A stretch of DNA of 64,000 nt, from NCBI GenBank assembly GCA_902779125.1, contig CACZAC010000003.1, positions 62,001-126,000 on the forward strand. Direction: 5' to 3'. The notes beneath the pieces are model-generated. The model worked only from the letters and a program-made list of their open reading frames with translations, was not told where the DNA came from and made no database searches. Numbering within the stretch: position 1 is the first letter of the stretch; each line of letters opens with the position of its first letter. Made by a program: the position numbers and the translations under genes. Of the stretch, positions 58,864 through 64,000 are shown piece after piece. Source of the DNA: an uncultured Bacteroidales bacterium (GTDB lineage: Bacteria > Bacteroidota > Bacteroidia > Bacteroidales > Muribaculaceae).

Positions 58864-61800
58864 ATGAAAGAGAAAAGATTACTTTCACTGCTGTTGACAG
58901 TCATACTGTCCATAGCAGCCTTTGCACAAAATCAGACCTTCACGGGTATCGTCGTTGATTCCAGCGGCGAACCGGTGATTGGTGCCACGATTGTGCAAAA
59001 GGGTACGTCTAACACGACTGTGACCGATTTAGACGGCAGTTTTTCAATCACCTGCCCGGCAGGAGCCGAGCTGGAGATTAGTTTTGTGGGCTATGGCAAG
59101 CAGACCGTGCTCGCCGGCAATAACATGCACGTCACCATGACCGAAGACTCCGAGATGCTCAACGAGCTGGTTGTCATCGGTTACGGTGTGCAGAAGAAGA
59201 GCGTCGTGACAGCGTCGATTGCCAAGGTATCTTCGGAAGACCTGGCAGGCAAGAGCCGTCTGCGTGCTGAGGATGCCTTGAAGGGTATGGCCGCAGGTGT
59301 CAACGTCACCTCGTCTTCGGGTCAGCCCGGTTCACAGTCAATGATTCGTATCCGTGGTATTGGAACCATCAACAATTCCAATCCCCTTTACATTATTGAC
59401 GGTATGCCCACTGACCAGTATGGTATGGAAAGCGTGAACCCCAACGACATCGAGAGCATCGAGGTGCTGAAGGATGCCGCTTCGGGTGCCATCTACGGTG
59501 CACGCGCTGCCAACGGTGTTATCCTCGTAACGACCAAGAAGGGTAAAATGGGCCGCGCCAGCATCAACTACGACTTCTCCTATGGCTGGCAGAGCGCTTG
59601 GAGAAAGCGTGACGTGACCGGCGCCACCGACTATGCTATCCTGCAGAACGAGCGCCGCATGCAGAACGGTCTTTCTCCGCTCTATGCTGATCCCTACAAC
59701 CTTACTGATGCCAACGGTGACAAGATCGTCGGCTTCGGTACCGACTGGCAGAAACTGCTCTTCAACGACAATGCTCCCATTATGCAGCATGACGTGAGCA
59801 TCAGCGGTGCCTCCGAGAAAGTGAACTACTACTTGTCGCTGGGTTACTTCACCCAGGACGGTATCGTGGGCGGTAACTACGGCCAGTCGAACTACGACCG
59901 TCTGACCATCCGTGCCAACAATATGTTCAACCTCATCGACGCTACCAAAGAGCGCAATTTCCTGAACAAACTTGACCTGGGTGCCAACCTTTCTTACATG
60001 CGTGTACACAGCACTGGCATCGAGGCTAACTCCACTTGGGGCTCTCCCCTGGGTTCTGCCCTCTATCTGGCTCCCACCCTGCCCGTCACCTTGAGAGGTA
60101 CCGCGGCAAATGAGATGATCAAACGTTATAGTGCATATGACCTCTACTACGACGAGAACGGTGATCCTTATACTATCCCCGGCTTTATCGGCAGCTATCA
60201 GGAGCAGAACAACCCCATCGCTATGATGCACGGCAACCCCAACAAGAACTGGAGCCACAAGTTCATGCCCAAGTTCTCTGTTGACCTGCAATTGTGGGAT
60301 GCTCTGAAGTACCACTTCACCTACAGCGCCGAGCTCTCGTTCTGGGGCTACAATGGCGCTATCCTGCAGGAGTACTACCTCTCGGGTAACAACAATGCCG
60401 ACCACACCGAGGCAAGTGCCTTCAAGGGCAACAACAACACCTGGCAGATTGAAAACACCATTACTTATGACAAGACCTTCGGCAAGCACACCATCGGTGT
60501 TGTGCTCGGCCAGAGTGCCTTGAAGTTCAAGGGTGACGAGCTGGGTGGTTCACACTGGTATCTTGTAAATCCCAATAAGCCCAGTATCAACTACACCACT
60601 GGTGGTGACATTGAAATCTCTACCGATGCCGACGGCAAGATGACTGGTGCAACGAGCCTCGTTGGCGTTTGGGGTGGTCCCTACACCGAGCACCGCTTGT
60701 CGTCTATGTTTGCCCGTCTGAGCTACAACTACGACGAGCGCTACATGTTCCAAGCCACCGTTCGCCGTGACGGTTCGAGCCGTTTCGGTTCCAACCACAA
60801 GTATGGTATCTTCCCCTCATTCTCAGTAGGTTGGAATATCATGAACGAGAAATTCATGGAAGACAGCCACGATTGGCTGAACATGCTGAAGCTGCGCGCC
60901 AGCTGGGGTAAGAACGGTAACGACAACATCGGTGACTTTGCTTACACCACACTGACTGCTATGGGTAACACCAGCAACTACTACTTCGGACAGACCGCAG
61001 CCATGGTTTACGGCTCCAAGGCCAACCGCCTGGCTAACGAGGACCTGAAGTGGGAGGAGAGCGAACAGACCGACTTCGGTATCGACTTCGGCTTCTGGAA
61101 CAACAAGCTGACCTTCAGCGTTGATTACTATATCAAGAAGACCAACGGCATGATTATTGAGATGCCGATTCCCAGTTACGTCGGTGAGGCTCGTCCTCTG
61201 GCCAACGTCGGTGACATGCAAAACAGCGGTATCGAGTTTGAGCTCGGTTACAGGTGGAACATCGGCGATGCACACTTCTCATTGAGGGGTAATGCCTCTT
61301 ACCTGAAGAACAAGCTGAAAAACCTGGGTAACGACACCGGTTTCCTGAACTACGGCATCAGCCAGTTCAGTGACGGCGGCACTCGTGCCGAGAACGGACA
61401 GCCGTTCCCCTTCTTCTATGGTTACAAGACCGATGGTATCCTGCAGACCAAGGCCGAGGCCGAGGCCTACAATAGCAAATACGGTACCGAATCAAAGCCT
61501 GGCGACTTCCGCTTCCTGGACACCAACGCCGACGGCAAGATCAACAGCGACGACCGCACCAACATCGGTAACGGTGTGCCCGACTGGACCTTTGGTCTTA
61601 ACTTCGACTTTGACTGGAAGGGCTTTGACCTGGGCGTATTCTTCCAGGGCGTGCATGGCGCCGACATCTTCGACGCCACCTATCGTCAGGACATTGCCTC
61701 AGGTAACTATCCCACTTGGGTACTCCAGCGTTGGACTGGTGAAGGCACCAGCAACACTGTGCCCACTCTGGGCGACTCCAAGAACTGGGTGTGCAGCGAC

Positions 61801-62052
61801 ATGTATATCCAGGACGGCAGCTATCTGCGTCTGAAGAACCTCACCCTCGGCTACACCTTGCCCACCTTCTTGACTAACAAGATTGGCATCAGCCGCCTGC
61901 GCATTTATGGTCGTGCCGAGAACCTCTTTACCTGGACCAAGTACTGGGGCTTTGATCCTGAGATCGGTTCTGGTGCTACCAGCCTCGGTGTTGACTATGG
62001 TATCTATCCTCAGGCCCGCACCTACTCAGTTGGCTTTAATGTATCATTCTAA
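58864..62052 (+). CDS. susC: SusC/RagA-type TonB-dependent outer-membrane transporter (PUL 2)
   Basis: The 1062-residue protein has the same plan as the first SusC but is only distantly related to it. It has signal MKEKRLLSLLLTVILSIAAF, a CarboxypepD_reg-like domain at about 25-95 (FTGIVVDSSGEPVIGATIV), and the box NELVVIGYG at 100-108. The plug has GVNVTSSSGQPGSQSMIRIRG and YGARAANGVILVTTKKG. The large barrel ends QARTYSVGFNVSF with a terminal phenylalanine. Calcium-like loops such as DTNADGKINSDD occur late in the barrel. It carries no STN domain. Regulation by the divergent DUF6377 gene is likely from its place. susD follows after 23 nt. Confidence 0.96.
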   Translation: MKEKRLLSLLLTVILSIAAFAQNQTFTGIVVDSSGEPVIGATIVQKGTSNTTVTDLDGSFSITCPAGAELEISFVGYGKQTVLAGNNMHVTMTEDSEMLNELVVIGYGVQKKSVVTASIAKVSSEDLAGKSRLRAEDALKGMAAGVNVTSSSGQPGSQSMIRIRGIGTINNSNPLYIIDGMPTDQYGMESVNPNDIESIEVLKDAASGAIYGARAANGVILVTTKKGKMGRASINYDFSYGWQSAWRKRDVTGATDYAILQNERRMQNGLSPLYADPYNLTDANGDKIVGFGTDWQKLLFNDNAPIMQHDVSISGASEKVNYYLSLGYFTQDGIVGGNYGQSNYDRLTIRANNMFNLIDATKERNFLNKLDLGANLSYMRVHSTGIEANSTWGSPLGSALYLAPTLPVTLRGTAANEMIKRYSAYDLYYDENGDPYTIPGFIGSYQEQNNPIAMMHGNPNKNWSHKFMPKFSVDLQLWDALKYHFTYSAELSFWGYNGAILQEYYLSGNNNADHTEASAFKGNNNTWQIENTITYDKTFGKHTIGVVLGQSALKFKGDELGGSHWYLVNPNKPSINYTTGGDIEISTDADGKMTGATSLVGVWGGPYTEHRLSSMFARLSYNYDERYMFQATVRRDGSSRFGSNHKYGIFPSFSVGWNIMNEKFMEDSHDWLNMLKLRASWGKNGNDNIGDFAYTTLTAMGNTSNYYFGQTAAMVYGSKANRLANEDLKWEESEQTDFGIDFGFWNNKLTFSVDYYIKKTNGMIIEMPIPSYVGEARPLANVGDMQNSGIEFELGYRWNIGDAHFSLRGNASYLKNKLKNLGNDTGFLNYGISQFSDGGTRAENGQPFPFFYGYKTDGILQTKAEAEAYNSKYGTESKPGDFRFLDTNADGKINSDDRTNIGNGVPDWTFGLNFDFDWKGFDLGVFFQGVHGADIFDATYRQDIASGNYPTWVLQRWTGEGTSNTVPTLGDSKNWVCSDMYIQDGSYLRLKNLTLGYTLPTFLTNKIGISRLRIYGRAENLFTWTKYWGFDPEIGSGATSLGVDYGIYPQARTYSVGFNVSF

Positions 62053-62075
62053 CAATCCTATAAAGCATTATCAAT

Positions 62076-63608
62076 ATGAACAAGTATTTTTCTATCATAG
62101 CAGGCCTGTGTGCAGCACTCATGCTGACTGCCTGCAGCGACGGTTTTCTTGAGGTGAAGAACCCTTCGGGTGAGCCTCTTGAGGAATACTATACCAACGA
62201 GGAGACGCTCAACGAGGCACTTACTGCCGCCTATGCTCCTCTGCATTGGCCTGACTGGGACGGCTCGGCCTACAATGACCTCACTGTCGATGGTGAAATC
62301 ATGGGCGACGACTTCTGGGTAGGCGGTTCGGACAACACCGACAACCAGCACTGGCACCGTCTGTTCAACTTTGAAGCCGACGGCAATAACACCCTCGCCA
62401 CCCTGTGGGGCGACTTCTACAGTGGTATCAAACGCTGCAACGACGCCATCAAGTATTCAACTTGGGAGAGCGATGCTAGCCAGAGTTTCTGCCAATCAAT
62501 GGAAATGCAGGCCCGCCTGTTGCGCGTGTACTATTATAATATCTTGTGGCACTACTACGGCAATGTTCCCTTCTATCTGGAGAACCTTACACAGCCTTAT
62601 ACCGCTCCGCAGCTCAGCGCCGACGAGATTTACAACAAGCTCATGCCGGAACTCGAGGAAATCATCGCCTCGAACGTGCTGCCCATGCGCTGGCCTACAG
62701 CTGAGAGCGGCCGCGTGAGCCAGGCGTTTGCCTACATGCTCTATGCCGAGATGGTTATGTACCAGAACGATGCGGCACGTTATCCCACTGCTCTGGGTTA
62801 CATGAAGCAGATTATTGCCGACTCGAAATATTCGCTCAACCCCAGCTTCTATGACCTGTGGCAGGAGAGTGGAGAGTGGTGCGCCGAGAGCATCTTCGAG
62901 ATTAACTACAATGATGACCAGGCCCAGCGCGACTGGGGTACTCCCCTGGCTGCAGGTGGTACCGTATTCCCCACCCTGTGCTCCCCCAACGGTTGGGGCG
63001 GCGGTGAAGGCTGGGACAGCGGTAACGACGGCTGGGGCTTCCTGCCCATGCGCATGGAAGCCTATAGCATGTATGAAGAAGGCGACCTGCGTCGTGACGT
63101 TACCTGCTGGGACCTGCGTGGTTATAACTACACCCAGCGCTTCCAAGACACTCACATCTGGCACGGCAAGTATCGCCCGCAGACTGCAAACAACCAGGAC
63201 TGCCCGACCTCCAAGAACCTGAACTATAACAACAACAAGCGCATTTATCGCTATGCTGAGACTCTGCTGAATGCAGCTGAGCTGTTGCTCCAGACCGGAG
63301 GCAGCGTTGCCGAGGCAACCGGCTATGTAAACCAGGTTCGCAACCGTGCAGGACTGGGTAACCTGAACAGTGTTACCATCGACGACATCTTCACCGAGCG
63401 TCATCTGGAGTTCTGTGGCGAGGGTAAGCGTTACTTCGACCTCGTGCGTGCCGAGGGTATCCCCGGTGCTACCCAGAAGGCTTCTACCGTACTGGTACCT
63501 GACAACTACGGCTACCGCACCCACGCGTGGACACCCAGCAAGAAATATATTCCTCTGGCACAGAGTGAGCTCGATGCTGACCCCACACTGGTTCAGAACA
63601 ACTATTAA
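62076..63608 (+). CDS. susD: SusD/RagB-type surface glycan-binding lipoprotein (PUL 2)
   Basis: The 510-residue protein has a lipoprotein signal with Cys20 (ALMLTACSDGFLEV). SusD-type helices follow (MQARLLRVYYYNILWHYYGNVPFYLENL; SQAFAYMLYAEMVMYQNDAARYP) and the C-terminal family motif ETLLNAAELLLQTGG then TERHLEFCGEGKRYFDLVRAEG. A glycine/tryptophan-rich segment near residues 308-325 (GWGGGEGWDSGNDGWG) is unusual and could line the binding face. It pairs with the second SusC; the ligand is unknown. Confidence 0.96.
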   Translation: MNKYFSIIAGLCAALMLTACSDGFLEVKNPSGEPLEEYYTNEETLNEALTAAYAPLHWPDWDGSAYNDLTVDGEIMGDDFWVGGSDNTDNQHWHRLFNFEADGNNTLATLWGDFYSGIKRCNDAIKYSTWESDASQSFCQSMEMQARLLRVYYYNILWHYYGNVPFYLENLTQPYTAPQLSADEIYNKLMPELEEIIASNVLPMRWPTAESGRVSQAFAYMLYAEMVMYQNDAARYPTALGYMKQIIADSKYSLNPSFYDLWQESGEWCAESIFEINYNDDQAQRDWGTPLAAGGTVFPTLCSPNGWGGGEGWDSGNDGWGFLPMRMEAYSMYEEGDLRRDVTCWDLRGYNYTQRFQDTHIWHGKYRPQTANNQDCPTSKNLNYNNNKRIYRYAETLLNAAELLLQTGGSVAEATGYVNQVRNRAGLGNLNSVTIDDIFTERHLEFCGEGKRYFDLVRAEGIPGATQKASTVLVPDNYGYRTHAWTPSKKYIPLAQSELDADPTLVQNNY

Positions 63609-63635
63609 TAATCAGTAATTTAGAGATTAAAAATT

Positions 63636-64000
63636 ATGATTACCAAGATAAACAAAATAAGCAGCGCAATAGCAATCCTGTTATTGGCTATGGCTTTCAC
63701 TGCCTGCTCGCCCGATAGTTTCAACGGCGCAGACCCTGACGGCATCCCTACTGTCAGCGGTGTCGACTTCAATATCACGGTTGACCAGGAAACCAACCAG
63801 ATGACTGCCACCTACACTCCAGAACCGGGCACCTATCCCGTCTGGATTCTTGACGGCACATCCTACTCCACCCTGCAGGAAGTGGGTTACAAGAACAGCG
63901 AGGCCGGTACTCACACCATCGAGCTGCGCCTGGGCAACCGCAACGGCATCAGCCAGACTGGTATCAAGAAGGAATATACCTTTAATGAGTCGAAGATTGA
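63636..64000 (+). CDS. Surface lipoprotein downstream of susD, cut by window edge
   Basis: A frame opens at the ATG 27 nt after the susD stop and runs to the end of the window, at least 121 residues. The lipoprotein signal ends AMAFTAC, with Cys24 as the lipidated residue, followed by SPDSFNGADPDGIP and an immunoglobulin-like strand pattern (VDFNITVDQETNQMTATYTPEPG; YPVWILDGTSY; GTHTIELRLGNRNGIS), which resembles a PKD-type beta-sandwich. Genes in this place usually encode SusE/F-like or SGBP surface glycan-binding proteins, or a lipid-anchored enzyme; the missing C-terminus prevents a choice. Confidence 0.85.
   Translation, partial: MITKINKISSAIAILLLAMAFTACSPDSFNGADPDGIPTVSGVDFNITVDQETNQMTATYTPEPGTYPVWILDGTSYSTLQEVGYKNSEAGTHTIELRLGNRNGISQTGIKKEYTFNESKI

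Overview
The window reads as chromosomal DNA of a gut-type Bacteroidales bacterium, most like Prevotellaceae or Muribaculaceae (lineage inferred). Evidence: two SusC/SusD outer-membrane nutrient-uptake pairs, the Bacteroidetes-specific families GldH, DUF4293, DUF5063 and DUF6377, and many promoters of the Bacteroidetes type (TTTG, about 19-20 nt, TAnnTTTG) instead of -35/-10 boxes. Several of these promoters decide start codons. No tRNA, rRNA, IS element, prophage or CRISPR array was seen.

Layout. (1) 1-3806: minus-strand type I restriction-modification genes hsdM and hsdS, followed by the first 217 codons of an unrecognised gene cut by the window edge; no hsdR is in view. (2) 4072-9252: three tandem paralogues encoding secreted BspA-type leucine-rich-repeat proteins with C-terminal dockerin-like modules. 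(3) 9403-19329: mostly housekeeping on the plus strand: gpmI, dxr-rseP, an RlmI-type methyltransferase, a lipoprotein, an M49 peptidase and a GH20 hexosaminidase. (4) 19437-28831: nhaD and a DUF4293 gene (minus), then a TPR gene with dnaG, and a LysM/periplasmic-binding-fold protein translationally coupled to an outer-membrane barrel (plus). (5) 28911-33033: a subtilase and a GH53 galactanase, both ending in dockerin-like modules. (6) 33176-45968: minus-strand core genes holA, a GtrA-family gene, rny-ricT-gldH, a candidate 6S RNA, zapA and a small coiled-coil gene, umuC, an ABC-F ATPase, an M18 aminopeptidase, a DUF5063 gene and nadD. (7) 46305-64000: two polysaccharide-utilisation loci. The first has susC, susD, a terminator, then a GH43-like enzyme, a PF10091 (GH144-like) lipoprotein and a GH3 glucosidase. 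The second has susC, susD and a truncated surface lipoprotein. A membrane-tethered DUF6377 regulator lies between them, divergent from the second.

How the parts work together: the loci at the right end bind and import glycan fragments through SusCD. In the first, the GH3 and PF10091 enzymes point to a beta-glucan, possibly beta-1,2-glucan, but this is an inference from family membership. The GH53, GH20, subtilase and M49 genes add secreted or periplasmic breakdown of galactan, aminosugar glycans and protein. Five secreted proteins share the same calcium-binding dockerin-like tail while no cohesin is visible, so what the tail binds is open.
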